Source: Brevundimonas fluminis (GTDB taxonomy: Bacteria; Pseudomonadota; Alphaproteobacteria; Caulobacterales; Caulobacteraceae). From it: 64,000 bases of DNA. This document shows, piece by piece, positions 7,949 to 18,147 of this stretch; the stretch's first letter is position 1; the number at the start of each line of letters is the position of its first letter. Below the pieces are notes generated by a model that worked only from the letters and a program-made list of their open reading frames with translations, was not told the origin of the DNA and searched no databases. Where the stretch lies: positions 372,001 to 436,000 of the forward strand of contig NZ_RQWJ01000004.1 of assembly GCF_003934285.1 (NCBI RefSeq), in the 5' to 3' direction. Both the position numbers and the translations under genes were made by a program.

Positions 7949-8851
7949 ATGTCCAACGCCGACCGCCCGATCCTGATCAAGAAGGTCAAGAAGGTCGTCG
8001 GCCATGGCCATCACGGCGGGGCGTGGAAGGTGGCTTACGCGGACTTCGTGACCGCCATGATGGCCTTCTTCCTGCTGATGTGGCTGATCAACACGACGGA
8101 CCCGGAGCAGAAGCGCGGCATCGCCGAGTATTTCGCCCCGGCCAGCGTCTCGGCCACCACGTCCGGCTCCGGCGGCATCCTCGGCGGGACGTCGCTCGGA
8201 GACGACGGCGCCAAGAGCTCCGGGTCGATGTCGGTGATCACTGAACTGGCCCCGGAGGCGCCGCAGGACGCGCCGCAGGAGGCCGGTCAGTCTTCCAACC
8301 TCGCCGCCGCCAGCGAGGAGGCCCTGCGCGAGGAAATCGCGCGCCGCGAGGCCGCGGAGTTCGCCTCCGCCGCCGCCTCCCTGCGCCAGGCCATGCAGTC
8401 GATGCCGGAACTGGCCGAGCTGTCGAAGCAGCTGATCATCGACCAGACGCCCGAAGGCCTGCGCATCCAGATCGTCGATCAGGAGGGCCGGTCCATGTTC
8501 GACCAGAACTCGGCCCGCCCGAACGCGCGCGCCCAGTTGCTGCTCCGCGCCGTGGCCAAGGTCATCGTCCAGCTGCCCAACCGCATCTCCATCACCGGCC
8601 ACACGAGCGCGGTGGCCGGTTCCAGCCGCGCCAGCGCACCGGGCGACTGGGCGCTGTCGGCCCAGCGCGCGGACGCTTCGCGCCTGATCCTGCAGGCGGC
8701 GGGCGTCGACCCGGACCGCGTCTATTCGGTGTCCGGCAAGGCGGGGTCGGATCCGCTGTACCCCGACGATCCCACCCTCGCGGGCAATCGCCGCATCTCG
8801 ATCGTGCTGCTCAGGGAAGCGCCGGTCCTGCCGCGGGACACCAGTCTGTGA
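7949..8851 (+). CDS. motB: Flagellar motor stator protein MotB
   Basis: A 300-residue stator subunit. After a basic cytoplasmic N-terminus (KKVKKVVGHGHHGG) comes one membrane helix, YADFVTAMMAFFLLMWLI, with D32 as the proton-carrying aspartate, the same position as in E. coli MotB. Residues 75-160 form an acidic, Ala/Glu-rich linker with a plug/coiled region. From about residue 165 the OmpA-like peptidoglycan-binding domain follows (ISITGHTSA, LSAQRADASRLIL, NRRISIVL). motA is not adjacent. Upstream there is no clear sigma-54 site. Confidence 0.93.
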   Translation: MSNADRPILIKKVKKVVGHGHHGGAWKVAYADFVTAMMAFFLLMWLINTTDPEQKRGIAEYFAPASVSATTSGSGGILGGTSLGDDGAKSSGSMSVITELAPEAPQDAPQEAGQSSNLAAASEEALREEIARREAAEFASAAASLRQAMQSMPELAELSKQLIIDQTPEGLRIQIVDQEGRSMFDQNSARPNARAQLLLRAVAKVIVQLPNRISITGHTSAVAGSSRASAPGDWALSAQRADASRLILQAAGVDPDRVYSVSGKAGSDPLYPDDPTLAGNRRISIVLLREAPVLPRDTSL

Positions 8852-8954
8852 TCCCCGCCGCCCGCGGAGCGAATCGCCTTGCGGGCGCCACGAGGCGGCG
8901 TTCAAATCCGCCCATGAGCGGCGTCTCTTCTCGCGGATCCTCACGGAAGCGGCC

Positions 8955-9707
8955 GTGACCCAGCACGTCCCCCGTCGTCAGCTGCGGTTCTACATGACGG
9001 CGACGGCGCCCTGTCCCTACCTGCCCGGCAGGACGGAGCGGAAGGTCTTCGCCAACCTGCCCTTCTCCGACGGCGCCTGGGTCAACGACGAGCTGACCCA
9101 GGCGGGCTTCCGGCGCAGCCAGAACATCGCCTATCGCCCCGCCTGCGACGCCTGCGACGCCTGCGTGTCGGTCCGCATTCCCCTGAATCGCTTCGACATG
9201 TCGCGGAACCGCGCCCGCACGCTGCGCCGAAACGCTGATCTGGTCCGGCACTTCGTCGAGGCCGAGGCCACGGTCGAGCAGTTCGATCTGCTCCGCCGCT
9301 ACCTGACGGCGCGGCACCCGACCGGCGGCATGAGCGACATGGGCTGGCTGGACTACGTCGCCATGGTCGAGGACACGGCCGTGCGGACGCATCTGGTCGA
9401 GTACCGCCTGCCTTCCCTGGACGGCGGGCCGGGCCGGCTGATGGGGGTGGCCCTCACCGACGTGCTCTCCGACGGCCTGTCCATGGTCTACAGCTTCTTC
9501 GACCCGTCCGAGGAAAAGCGCGGCCTCGGGGTCTTCGCCGTTCTGGACCACGTCGTGCAGGCGCGGAACCTCGGCCTGCCGTTCGTCTACCTCGGCTACT
9601 GGGTCGAAGGCTCGCGGACCATGGATTACAAGGCCCGCTTCCGCCCGCTCGAGGCGCTCACCCGCTTCGGCTGGGCGCCCCTTCCCGAACTACCGGAACT
9701 TCCTTAG
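8955..9707 (+). CDS. bpt: Aspartate/glutamate leucyltransferase (N-degron pathway)
   Basis: A 250-residue protein starting at GTG 8955. It belongs to the Bpt/Ate1 family, which transfers leucine from Leu-tRNA to N-terminal Asp or Glu so that ClpS-ClpAP can degrade the protein. Family marks are LPFSDGAWVNDELTQAGFRRS, the cysteine cluster YRPACDACDACVSVRIPL near residue 58, and the GNAT-like second half with DGLSMVYSFFDP and YLGYWVEGSRTMDYK. Transfer of leucine rather than arginine is inferred from known bacterial homologues. The last 18 bases overlap the end of parC, transcribed toward it. Confidence 0.9.
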   Translation: MTQHVPRRQLRFYMTATAPCPYLPGRTERKVFANLPFSDGAWVNDELTQAGFRRSQNIAYRPACDACDACVSVRIPLNRFDMSRNRARTLRRNADLVRHFVEAEATVEQFDLLRRYLTARHPTGGMSDMGWLDYVAMVEDTAVRTHLVEYRLPSLDGGPGRLMGVALTDVLSDGLSMVYSFFDPSEEKRGLGVFAVLDHVVQARNLGLPFVYLGYWVEGSRTMDYKARFRPLEALTRFGWAPLPELPELP

Positions 9708-11891
9708 GCCGCGGGGGCCCTGCCGCCCGGCCTGGGCGCGCTTGCCCAACCAGTCCTTCCAGTCCGGCCAGCTGCGGCGGCGTCCGCCGCCGTCGACCCA
9801 TTCCGGCCCGGCCTCGGCCGCGAAGACCGTGACGTCGGCCAGTCCGCCCTGCTTGAAGCCCTGCAGCTTCACGCCCTTGCCACGGCCCATTTCCGGAAGC
9901 TCTTCAAGGGGGAAGACCAGCGCCTTGATGTTTTCCCCGATGGTGGCGACATGGTCTCCGGCGACCCGGACGGCGACCAGCATCTCGCCGTTCAGAACCT
10001 GCTTGCCGCCCCGCTTCTGCGCCAACAGGTCGTCTTCGGGCGCAATGAACCCGTAGCCGGCCTTCGACGCGACCAGCAGCCTGCCCCCGGGCCGATGGGC
10101 CAGCAGATTCACGATGTCGGCCTTTTCGTCGAGATCGATCATCAGCCGCAGCGGCTCGCCGTGCCCGCGCCCGGACGCCAGCTTGTCGGCCCCCACGGTG
10201 AAGATGCGCCCGTCCGACGCCGCCACCAGAAGCTTGTCGGTCGTGAAGGCCGGGACCAGGAAGGCCAGGGCGTCTCCCTCCTTGAACTTCAGTTCGGACG
10301 GATCCTCCACCTTTCCCTTGGCGGCGCGGATCCAGCCGCGTTCCGACAGGATCACCGTGATGGCTTCGCGCGGAATGAAGGCGTCGATCGGCGGCGGAGC
10401 CGAGACGTCCACCGCTTCCGCGATCGTGGTCCGCCGCGGCGACACCAGCGCCTTGCGCACGTCCTCCAGACCGATGGCCAGCAGCCTCGTCTGTTTGGCG
10501 GGCGAGGCGAACATCTCGTTCAGACCCGCAAGCTCCTCCGACAACTCCTTGAACTCGTTCTCGATCGCCATTTCTTCGATCCGCGCCAGCTGGCGCAGTC
10601 GGGTGTCGAGGACGTAGTCGGCCTGGGTCTCCGTCAGGCCGAAGCGAGCGATCAGCACGGCCTTCGGCGTCTCCTCCTCGCGGACGATGCGGATGACCTC
10701 GTCCAGATTCAGGAAGACGATGCGCAGGCCTTCCAGAAGGTGCAGCCGCGCCTCGATCCTGTCCGCCCGCCAGCGCGAGCGGCGGAGCAGAACCTCGCGA
10801 CGGTGATCGAGGAAGGCGACGAGGCACGCCTTCAGCCCCATGACGCGAGGCGTGCCGTCGGCGTCCAGCACCGTCATGTTGATGGGGAAGCGGATCTCGA
10901 GATCCGACAGCCGGAAGAGGCTTTCCATCATCACGTCGGGCGTCACCGTGCGGCTCTTCGGCTCGAGCACGATGCGGACGTCCTCGGCCGACTCGTCGCG
11001 CACGTCGGCCAGAAGGGGCGACTTCTTCTGCTCGATCAGATCCGCCAGCTGCTCGATCAGCCGCCCTTTCTGAACCTGGTACGGCACCTCGGTGACGACG
11101 ATCCGCCACATGCCGCGGCCCAGATCCTCCGTCTCCCAGCGCGCCCGCAGGCGCACGCCGCCGCGGCCGGTCTCATAGGCCTCCAGCAGGCTGGCGTGTC
11201 CCTCGACCGCCACGCCGCCGGTCGGGAAATCCGGCCCGGGGACCCGCGCGACCAGTCCCTCCGTCGTCGTCTCGGGCCGCTTCAGCAGGTCCAAACACGC
11301 GTCGATCAGTTCCGCGGCGTTGTGCGGCGGAATCGAGGTCGCCATGCCCACGGCGATGCCGGAAGACCCGTTGGCCAGCAGATTGGGGAAGCCCGCCGGC
11401 AGGACGACCGGCTCGGTGTCCTGGTCGTCATAGGTGGGGCGGAAGTCGACGGCGTCCTGGTCGATGCCTTGCAGCATCAGGGTCGCGGCCGCGGTCAGCT
11501 TGCACTCGGTGTAGCGCATGGCCGCGGCGTTATCGCCGTCGATGTTGCCGAAATTGCCCTGACCGTCCACCAGCGGGTAGCGCTGGGCGAAGTCCTGCGC
11601 CAGCCGCACCAGAGCGTCATAGATGGAGGCGTCGCCGTGCGGGTGATAGCCCCCCATCACCTCGCCCACCACCTTGGCGCACTTCCGCGCCGCCGCCTGT
11701 GGGTTCAGCCGCATCTGGTGCATCGCGTAAAGGATGCGGCGGTGCACCGGCTTGAAGCCGTCGCGCACGTCTGGCAGGGCGCGATTGGTGATCGTCGACA
11801 AGGCATAGGCCAGGTAGCGTCGGCTCAGCGCCTCGCCCATGGGCTCTTCGACGATGCGGCCGCCTTCCGGCGGCGGGGCGTGGATGGTCAT
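9690..11891 (-). CDS. parC: DNA topoisomerase IV subunit A
   Basis: A 733-residue ParC, the breakage-reunion subunit that decatenates chromosomes with ParE. The catalytic tyrosine is Y127 in [11 protein letters not shown], preceded by the DNA-gate helix [17 protein letters not shown]. The C-terminal beta-pinwheel is short and lacks the GyrA-box, as expected of ParC rather than GyrA. At the quinolone-contact positions (E. coli Ser80/Glu84) the sequence has A88 and D92. The start at 11891 fits the conserved N-terminus. Its 3' end overlaps bpt by 18 bases. Confidence 0.95.
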   Translation of the reverse strand: MTIHAPPPEGGRIVEEPMGEALSRRYLAYALSTITNRALPDVRDGFKPVHRRILYAMHQMRLNPQAAARKCAKVVGEVMGGYHPHGDASIYDALVRLAQDFAQRYPLVDGQGNFGNIDGDNAAAMRYTECKLTAAATLMLQGIDQDAVDFRPTYDDQDTEPVVLPAGFPNLLANGSSGIAVGMATSIPPHNAAELIDACLDLLKRPETTTEGLVARVPGPDFPTGGVAVEGHASLLEAYETGRGGVRLRARWETEDLGRGMWRIVVTEVPYQVQKGRLIEQLADLIEQKKSPLLADVRDESAEDVRIVLEPKSRTVTPDVMMESLFRLSDLEIRFPINMTVLDADGTPRVMGLKACLVAFLDHRREVLLRRSRWRADRIEARLHLLEGLRIVFLNLDEVIRIVREEETPKAVLIARFGLTETQADYVLDTRLRQLARIEEMAIENEFKELSEELAGLNEMFASPAKQTRLLAIGLEDVRKALVSPRRTTIAEAVDVSAPPPIDAFIPREAITVILSERGWIRAAKGKVEDPSELKFKEGDALAFLVPAFTTDKLLVAASDGRIFTVGADKLASGRGHGEPLRLMIDLDEKADIVNLLAHRPGGRLLVASKAGYGFIAPEDDLLAQKRGGKQVLNGEMLVAVRVAGDHVATIGENIKALVFPLEELPEMGRGKGVKLQGFKQGGLADVTVFAAEAGPEWVDGGGRRRSWPDWKDWLGKRAQAGRQGPRGLRKFR

Positions 11892-11962
11892 CGGGCTCAG
11901 AATCGAAAACGGGACGCCAGTCTAGCGTCCCGTTCCGGCATTTACGCGTGCTGGACTGTGGA

Positions 11963-13570
11963 TCAGTTCGCCGGTCGCTGGGCCGTCGGACGGTCCGGCG
12001 AGGCGAAGGGGCTGTCGGCGTACCACAGCGGCCGCTCGCCGTCCGCGATCGTGCGGGCGATCGAGGTGTTGACCACGGCGAAGCGGGCCGCGGCGTTCCA
12101 GTCGATGGGCAGGGTCACTTCATCGGAAACCTTGTGATAGTGGTTCTCGAGGAAGTCGGCGCTGGCCGCCGCGCCCGGGCCGGCGGGGCCCGGGTCCAGA
12201 TAGACCGAAGGCACGCCCGCCTTCACGAACTCATAGTGGTCGGAGCGGACGAAGAAGGCCTCTTCGGGCGTCGGATCGGGCGTCAGGCCCACGCCCACCG
12301 CCTCGGTCGCCGCCTTGACCACAACCCCCAGCGTCGAGTGCTCCGCGCCGAAGGCGACCAGATCCTCGAAGGCGTAGGTCAGGATCGGCATGTCCAGGTT
12401 GACCGCCGCGACGATGTTCTGCAGCGGCACTGTCGGATTGGCGGCGAAATAGCTGGACCCCAGAAGGCCTTTCTCTTCAGCGGTCACGGCGAGGAAGATC
12501 ACCGAGCGCTTCGGCGGATTCTTCGACAGCTCGCGGGCGACTTCGATCATCGTCGCGATGCCGGAGGCGTTGTCCATGGCGCCGTTGAAGATCTTGTCGT
12601 CGCCTTCCTGCTCGGGATCGACGCCTTCGTGATCCAGGTGGCCCAGAACGACGACGTACTCATTCTTCAGTTCCGGGTCGGAGCCTTCGAGCACGCCGAC
12701 GACGTTGGGGCTCTCGATCAGCTCGGCGGAGGTCGAGATCGTGCCGCTCATGCGACCCGGCAGGGCGAAGCCCTGCACCCGCTCCGCCGCGCCCTTCGTC
12801 TGGACTTCCTGAGCCGACATCGGCGCGCCCGCGAACAGGGCGTCGGACATCGGCGTGCTCAGATACCCCTCGAACTGCAGGCCCTTCGCGTCGGACTGCG
12901 GTCGCCCCTGGGCGTCCGTCCACTTCATCTGGGGTTCGCCCAGGAAGGTCATCAGATAGGCCCACGGAGCCGGGCGCGCCTGCGCCGGCAACAGGGTCAG
13001 AACGCCGATCGCGCCGCGCTCCGCCGCCGTCGTCGCCTTCGAAGACTGGATGTGGGCGCTCAGCTCGCTCGGCAGGCCCTGCGGCATGTCATACAGAACC
13101 ACCACGACCTTCCCGCGCACGTCCAGGCCGGCGTAGTCGTCGATGCCCTCGGTCGGCGCGACGACGCCATGGCCGACGAAGACCATCTCGGCATCGAACG
13201 CCTGCTCGCCGATGACGGTGCTGTACAGGGCCGCGTGCTGGCCCTGGGTGAAGGTCTGGTCGCCGACGCGCATCGTGCCGCCGGTCGTGGTGATGTTGGC
13301 GAAGGTGATCGGCTGGCGCCAGCTGGAGCCCTCGGCGTTCCCCAGCGGCTTCAGGCCGAACTCGGCATAGTGACGCTCGACGTACTCGGCGGCCAGGATG
13401 TGCCCGGCCGATCCGGTGTCGCGGCCTTCCAGCTCGTCCGACGCCAGGTAGGTGATGTGTCCCTTCATCCGGTCGCCCAGTTGCGCGTCGACCGTCTGGG
13501 CGAGGGCCACGGACGACGCGCCCGCCAGCAGGAGGGCCGAAAGGCCGGCGACGAACACGCGTTTGAACAT
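11963..13570 (-). CDS. Secreted M28-family zinc aminopeptidase with PA domain
   Basis: A 535-residue protein starting at the ATG at 13570 with GAGGAAA upstream. The first 24 residues are a Sec signal ending ASSVALAQ. A protease-associated domain fills roughly residues 130-260. It is inserted ahead of the M28 catalytic core: VLGHLDHEG (zinc His/Asp), GAMDNASGIATMIEVA (bridging Asp), VTAEEKGLLGS (catalytic and zinc glutamates), NLDMP (Asp) and RSDHYEFVKAGVPS (last His). All five metal ligands are present, so it should be an active exported peptidase. Specificity is unknown. Confidence 0.9.
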   Translation of the reverse strand: MFKRVFVAGLSALLLAGASSVALAQTVDAQLGDRMKGHITYLASDELEGRDTGSAGHILAAEYVERHYAEFGLKPLGNAEGSSWRQPITFANITTTGGTMRVGDQTFTQGQHAALYSTVIGEQAFDAEMVFVGHGVVAPTEGIDDYAGLDVRGKVVVVLYDMPQGLPSELSAHIQSSKATTAAERGAIGVLTLLPAQARPAPWAYLMTFLGEPQMKWTDAQGRPQSDAKGLQFEGYLSTPMSDALFAGAPMSAQEVQTKGAAERVQGFALPGRMSGTISTSAELIESPNVVGVLEGSDPELKNEYVVVLGHLDHEGVDPEQEGDDKIFNGAMDNASGIATMIEVARELSKNPPKRSVIFLAVTAEEKGLLGSSYFAANPTVPLQNIVAAVNLDMPILTYAFEDLVAFGAEHSTLGVVVKAATEAVGVGLTPDPTPEEAFFVRSDHYEFVKAGVPSVYLDPGPAGPGAAASADFLENHYHKVSDEVTLPIDWNAAARFAVVNTSIARTIADGERPLWYADSPFASPDRPTAQRPAN

Positions 13571-13703
13571 GGTGAGGTTTCCTCGATCTCGATGCCGGCC
13601 AGCTAACATCGTGCGACCCGCGAAGTCACGCCGCCGCGCATTACATTCCGGTCATCCGGACGGCCCGCCGCGAGGCTGCGACCGGGCGTGATAGGATGTC
13701 GGC

Positions 13704-14531
13704 ATGGACTCTCCGCTGATCTCGACACGGGAACTGGGCGACCGACTCGACGACCCCGCTCTGCGCCTCCTCGACGCCAGCTGGCATCTCGGCTCGCGCG
13801 ACGGCCGGGCGGAATTCGAGCAGGCGCGCATTCCCGGCGCGCGCTTCTTCGACCTGGAAGCCGCCTCGGCCGCGGGGTCGCCCTTGCCGCACATGCTTCC
13901 CGATCCGCCGGACTTCGCCCCCTATGCGGGGTCTCTGGGGCTGACCGTCGAGGCGCCGATCGTGGTCTATGACGCCGTCGGCCTGTTCTCCGCGGCCCGG
14001 GTGCGCTGGATGCTGAAGATCATGGGCGCGCGCGACGTGCGCCTGCTGGACGGCGGCCTGCCGAAGTGGCGCGCCGAAGGCCGGCCGATGGAGAACGGGC
14101 CCCAGCGGCCGACGCCGCCTGAGGTGTTCCGGGCGAGGTTCGACGACGGAAGGGTCGTGGGCGTGCCGGAAGTCCGGGCGGCGCTCGCCGGCGAGACCCA
14201 GGTGATCGACGCCCGCGGGGCGGCGCGATTTCGGGGACAGGCGGCGGAAAGGCCCGGCGTGCGCCCGGGTCACATGCCCGGAGCGACCAATCTACCCTAC
14301 TCCGACCTGCTGCGTTCCGACGGCACGGTAAAGACCGGAGCGGAGCTCGAGCATGTCTTCCAGGCCGCCGGCGTCGATCTCTCCCGGCCGGTAGTGACCA
14401 CCTGCGGCTCCGGCGTCACGGCCGCGATCCTGTCGCTGGGGCTGGAGATCCTGGGCCGACCGTCCCGCCTGTATGACGGCAGCTGGTCCGAATGGGGCGC
14501 CCGCCCCGACCTGCCGGTCGAGACGGGCTGA
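13704..14531 (+). CDS. sseA: 3-mercaptopyruvate sulfurtransferase
   Basis: A 275-residue protein with two tandem rhodanese domains. The first is inactive and the second carries the active-site loop CGSGVTA with C234. The CGSGVTA loop is diagnostic of mercaptopyruvate sulfurtransferase, whereas thiosulfate sulfurtransferases carry CRKGVTA-like loops. The enzyme moves sulfur from 3-mercaptopyruvate to thiol acceptors in the cytosol. Length matches E. coli SseA. It is convergent with the symporter gene and separated from it by 6 bases. Confidence 0.9.
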   Translation: MDSPLISTRELGDRLDDPALRLLDASWHLGSRDGRAEFEQARIPGARFFDLEAASAAGSPLPHMLPDPPDFAPYAGSLGLTVEAPIVVYDAVGLFSAARVRWMLKIMGARDVRLLDGGLPKWRAEGRPMENGPQRPTPPEVFRARFDDGRVVGVPEVRAALAGETQVIDARGAARFRGQAAERPGVRPGHMPGATNLPYSDLLRSDGTVKTGAELEHVFQAAGVDLSRPVVTTCGSGVTAAILSLGLEILGRPSRLYDGSWSEWGARPDLPVETG

Positions 14532-14537
14532 CCCGCA

Positions 14538-15848
14538 TCAGGCAGGCGGGGCGACGGGGTCCGGCTCGTCGGCAGGGACCACGGCGTCGGTCTCGCCGCG
14601 GGAAACCACGGTGGCGGCGACCAGGTCGCCGGTCACGTTCAGGGTGGTCCTGCACATGTCGAGGAAGCGGTCGACGCCCAGGATCAGGCCGATCCCCTCC
14701 GGCGGAACGCCCACCATCACCAGGATCAGCGCCACGACGGGCAACGATCCCGCAGGCACGCCGGCCGTGCCGATGCCGCCCAGGATGCAGACCAGCATGA
14801 CCACCAACTGCTGATACAGGCTCAGTTCGACGCCGAAGAACTGGGCGAGGAACAGCACGGTGACGCCTTCGAACAGGGCGGTGCCGTTCTGGTTCGCGGT
14901 GGCGCCCACCGTCAGCACGAAGCGGGAGATGCGGCGCGGCAGCTTCAGCTTCTCCTCCGCCGCCTTCAGGGCGATCGGCAGGGTCGCGTTGGAGGAGGCG
15001 GTGGAGAAGGCCACCACGAACGGCTCCTTCACGCCGTTGGCGAACTTCAGCGGATTCATGCCGCCGAAGATCATCACCAGCAGCGGGTAGACGACGAACA
15101 TGTGGATCGCCATGGCGCCGAGGGCCACGCCGGCATAGGCGCCCAGCCGGACCAGCAGCTCCCAGCCGAACAGCGCGGCCAGGTTGAACATGAGCGCCGC
15201 GATCGCGATCGGGGCCAGTTTGATGACGAGGTTGATGAGCTTCATCATCACCTCGAACAGCCCCTGCAGGCTCTCCTGCAGCCGGTCCGTAGCCGGCGAC
15301 TTCGCCATCACCATGCCGATGCCGAAGATCAGGGCGAAGACCATGACCGGCAGGATCTGGTTCTCCGCCGCGGCCGTGACGACGTTCGACGGGATCATGT
15401 CGAGGAAGAACTTGCCCGCCTCGATGCTTGTCGGCGCGTTTCCGACGATTCCCGCGGCGCCCTCCGCGCCCTCGGCCAGCAGCTGCTGCGCCAGCACCGG
15501 ATCGACCCCGTCGCCCGGTCGGAAATAGTTGACCATGAGCAGGCCGATGCCCACGGCGATGGCCGACACGAGGACGGTGAACAGCAGCGTCTTGAACCCG
15601 ACGCGCCCCAGCGATTTCAGATCGCCCATCTCGGCCACGCCGACGGCCAGGGCCGCGAACAGCAGGGGCAGTACCAGCATGAACAGCAGGCGCAGGAAGA
15701 TCTGTCCGACCGCCTGGACGATCTCCATCACCCAAGGGATCACCACCAGGTCGTTCTGGTTGACGTAGAGCCCGCCCGCCAGGCCGAGCGTGAAGCCCAG
15801 CAGCATCCAGACGTAGAGCGGAATTCCGCCGCGCTTGACCGTGTCCAT
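14538..15848 (-). CDS. Dicarboxylate/amino acid:cation symporter (DAACS family)
   Basis: A 436-residue inner-membrane carrier of the GltP/DctA family. It shows about eight hydrophobic segments plus re-entrant loops. The HP1 serine-rich motif TASSNATLPIAL is near residue 255. TM7 carries NQNGTALFEG and HP2 carries GIGTAGVPAGSLP. The TM8 substrate-binding region reads GVDRFLDMCRTTLNVTGDLVAA, where the Asp and Arg contact the amino-acid or dicarboxylate substrate. Glutamate or aspartate with H+ or Na+ is the likely cargo, but C4-dicarboxylates cannot be excluded. It is followed on the same strand by no partner gene. Confidence 0.9.
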   Translation of the reverse strand: MDTVKRGGIPLYVWMLLGFTLGLAGGLYVNQNDLVVIPWVMEIVQAVGQIFLRLLFMLVLPLLFAALAVGVAEMGDLKSLGRVGFKTLLFTVLVSAIAVGIGLLMVNYFRPGDGVDPVLAQQLLAEGAEGAAGIVGNAPTSIEAGKFFLDMIPSNVVTAAAENQILPVMVFALIFGIGMVMAKSPATDRLQESLQGLFEVMMKLINLVIKLAPIAIAALMFNLAALFGWELLVRLGAYAGVALGAMAIHMFVVYPLLVMIFGGMNPLKFANGVKEPFVVAFSTASSNATLPIALKAAEEKLKLPRRISRFVLTVGATANQNGTALFEGVTVLFLAQFFGVELSLYQQLVVMLVCILGGIGTAGVPAGSLPVVALILVMVGVPPEGIGLILGVDRFLDMCRTTLNVTGDLVAATVVSRGETDAVVPADEPDPVAPPA

Positions 15849-15878
15849 GCGTCCCCCTGTCGACCTTCTCGCCGAGGC

Positions 15879-16976
15879 CTATCGAATCGGAAGGGCGTAC
15901 ATCAGCCCGCCCGGTTCAGCGTTCCATTGTGCGTTGAGACCCCGGGCGAGGTCGAGGGGCGAATCCGCACCCACGTTCCGCTCGAAGATCTCGCCGTAAT
16001 TTCCGCCCGCGGCGATCGCCGCGCGGGCCCAATCGCGGTCGAGGCCCAGCATGGGGCCGAACTCGCCGTCGAGCCCCAGCAGGCGGCGCGCCCGGGGATC
16101 GCGCGGCTCGTCGTCGCCGCGTGCGGCCGACTGGGTTATGCCCAGCTCCTCGGCGAGGACGAGTCCGTTCAGCGTCCACCGCACCACGGCGGTCCACCCT
16201 TCGTCGCCGCGCCGGGTGACCGGCCCCAGCGGCTCCTTGGAGATCACGTCCGGCAGGATCGCGTGTTGCTCGGGATTGGCGAGCGTCGTCCGCGCCGCCG
16301 CCAGAGCCGAGACGTCGGCCGTGAAGGCGTCGCAATCCTCCCGCGCATAGGCCTGCCGCGCCTCTTCCTCGCCGGCCAGCACGACCGGCTCGTAGTCGAG
16401 GCCGCGAACCCGGAACCAGTCGGCCAGGTTCAGCTGCGAGGTGGACGAGCCCTGCACGCAGACGCGCGCGCCGTTCAGTTCGGTGGCGCTGGTCAGGTTC
16501 AGCGCCCGACGAACCATGAAGCCCTGACCGTCGTAGTAATTGACGCCGGCGAACGCCACCCCCTCGCTGACGTCCCGGGTCATGGTCCAGCTGGTGTTCC
16601 GCCACAGGACGTCCACTCGCCCGTCCTGGACGGCGGCGAGGCGGTCGCGATTGCTCAGGGGCACGAACCGGACCGCGTTCGGATCCCCCAGCACGGCTGC
16701 GGCCAAGGCGCGGCAGAAATCGACGTCGAAGCCTCGCCATTGCCCGCGATTGTCGGTGAAGGCGAAGCCGACCAGTCCCTCATGGACGCCGCAGTTCAAC
16801 CGGCCGCGCCGCTTGACCGCCTGCAGGGTCGGGCTCTCCAGCGCCACCACGCGGCCGCCGGTCGAGGGCGCGGTGACGCCGTCCCGTCCGGTCCGGTCCG
16901 GCTCCCGCGCGCGATCGCCGCAAGCCGGGAGGGCAAGGGCGAGGGGCAAGAGGATGGGGACCAGGCGGCGCAGCAT
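15879..16976 (-). CDS. Amino-acid ABC transporter substrate-binding lipoprotein (AapJ/BztA-like), orphan
   Basis: A 365-residue solute-binding protein from the ATG at 16976, so that MLRRLVPILLPLALALPAC forms a lipoprotein signal with a cysteine at position 19. The mature part matches the general L-amino-acid binding proteins of alphaproteobacteria: GRLNCGVHEGLVGFAFTD, GFDVDFCRALAAAVLGD, DVLWRNTSWTMTRD and GGNYGEIFERNVG. Such proteins normally sit with AapQMP permease and ATPase genes, but none is present here. The neighbour is an unrelated amino-acid symporter. Anchoring by a lipid in a Gram-negative periplasm is less usual for this family. Confidence 0.85.
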   Translation of the reverse strand: MLRRLVPILLPLALALPACGDRAREPDRTGRDGVTAPSTGGRVVALESPTLQAVKRRGRLNCGVHEGLVGFAFTDNRGQWRGFDVDFCRALAAAVLGDPNAVRFVPLSNRDRLAAVQDGRVDVLWRNTSWTMTRDVSEGVAFAGVNYYDGQGFMVRRALNLTSATELNGARVCVQGSSTSQLNLADWFRVRGLDYEPVVLAGEEEARQAYAREDCDAFTADVSALAAARTTLANPEQHAILPDVISKEPLGPVTRRGDEGWTAVVRWTLNGLVLAEELGITQSAARGDDEPRDPRARRLLGLDGEFGPMLGLDRDWARAAIAAGGNYGEIFERNVGADSPLDLARGLNAQWNAEPGGLMYALPIR

Positions 16977-17030
16977 CGCGGGCGGACCATAGCCCCCCAC
17001 GCCCGCATCGCAACCCGCCGGGTCCGATCA

Positions 17031-17107
17031 TGGCGCGCCCGGCAGGACTCGAACCTGCAACCGTCCGCTTAGAAGGCGGATGCTCTATCCGGTTGAGCTA
17101 CGGGCGC
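17031..17107 (-). tRNA. tRNA-Arg (anticodon TCT)
   Basis: A 77-base cloverleaf on the minus strand. Acceptor arms GCGCCCG and CGGGCGC pair over 7 bp. The anticodon loop CTTCTAA exposes TCT, reading AGA/AGG arginine codons. The T arm contains GGTTCGAGTCC, and CCA is encoded at 17031-17033. It stands alone between the binding-protein gene and the NDUFS4-like gene. Confidence 0.96.
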
Positions 17108-17187
17108 CTGTTCCGGCGATACGCGTGCTCGCCACGCGGCTCAAGCGGCGAGCGACCGGGTCGCGAGCGGCGGCCGCCCGCAAGACG

Positions 17188-17493
17188 TCAGTGCGTCCAG
17201 GGCTGTCTCCGCCCCGTGGCGAAGTTGTCGGCATAGGCCTTGAGCACCGGCGCGGGCTCATTCGGCTCCTGCACGCGGAAGGCGATGCCGTGGCGCCGGG
17301 CGTAGTCCACGGCCTCTTCCTGGGTGTCGAAGGTCAGGCGGACCTGGCCGTTCATGTCGGTGGAACCGGTCCACCCCATCAGCGGATCCAGGAAGCGCGC
17401 CGAGGCGGGCTCGAATTCCAGCCGCCACTCGCGCGTCTTGGCCTTGCCGGACTGCATGGCGGTGCGGGCGGGACGATAGATGCGCGCGAACAT
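17188..17493 (-). CDS. NADH dehydrogenase accessory subunit, NDUFS4-like (ETC complex I subunit region)
   Basis: A 101-residue protein matching the ETC complex I conserved region of mitochondrial NDUFS4 and its alphaproteobacterial relatives. Diagnostic segments are [16 protein letters not shown] at the N-terminus, WRLEFEP and [19 protein letters not shown] in the middle, and the [16 protein letters not shown] helix-strand. It binds at the peripheral arm of complex I near the NADH module and supports assembly and stability. In alphaproteobacteria this gene is commonly unlinked to the nuo operon, as here. Lies between two tRNA genes on the same strand. Confidence 0.9.
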   Translation of the reverse strand: MFARIYRPARTAMQSGKAKTREWRLEFEPASARFLDPLMGWTGSTDMNGQVRLTFDTQEEAVDYARRHGIAFRVQEPNEPAPVLKAYADNFATGRRQPWTH

Positions 17494-17517
17494 GACGGTC
17501 TCCGATCACTTGTCCCT

Positions 17518-17594
<77 letters not shown>

Positions 17595-17642
17595 ACGGAA
17601 GGGAGGGCCTTCTGCCACGCTCCGTGGAATCCGGCAACGAGA

Positions 17643-18116
17643 TCAGCCGCCGAAGAACGGATGCACCACGCGATCGCCCGCTTTGGCGCCGATCTCGTCC
17701 ATCCGCCCGGCGCGGGTTTCCAGAACGCCCTTGGCCGGGCCGTTCGAGGGATAGGTGCTCTCGGAATAGGGCGTGGTGTGTTTGGCGATCGAGACGATCC
17801 GGCCATCGGCCCCGATGTAGACGATGTCCAGCGAGCTCGGGGTGTTGCGCATCCAGAAGCCACGCTCCGCGGCCTCCGGAAACTCGAACAGCATGCCGCG
17901 GTCGTCGGCGAGGGGCTGGCGGAACATGAGGCCGCGCTGACGTTCCTCATCGTCGTCGGCGATCTCGACCCAGAACTCGTGCTCGCCCGACGTCGTCACG
18001 ACGGTCAACTTCTCGAGCGGATTGCCGTCCTGGTCCTTCGGAACCGCAGCATCGCCCGCACAGGCGCCGAGCGCCGTCACCAGCGCCGCCGTCAAAACCA
18101 GTCTTCGATCGAACAT
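17643..18116 (-). CDS. DUF192-family lipoprotein
   Basis: A 157-residue protein starting at the ATG at 18116 with GAGG upstream. Residues 1-20 are a lipoprotein signal with the lipobox cysteine in ALGAC. The remainder is the DUF192 domain: [44 protein letters not shown] is the family core, including the invariant FWMRNT segment, followed by RIVSI and a late [18 protein letters not shown]. No biochemical function is established for the family. It is usually exported in bacteria. The cold-shock gene lies upstream on the same strand with a 31-base gap. Confidence 0.88.
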   Translation of the reverse strand: MFDRRLVLTAALVTALGACAGDAAVPKDQDGNPLEKLTVVTTSGEHEFWVEIADDDEERQRGLMFRQPLADDRGMLFEFPEAAERGFWMRNTPSSLDIVYIGADGRIVSIAKHTTPYSESTYPSNGPAKGVLETRAGRMDEIGAKAGDRVVHPFFGG

Positions 18117-18147
18117 GCTCGCCTCGCACTGCGCGGGGCGACGCCAG

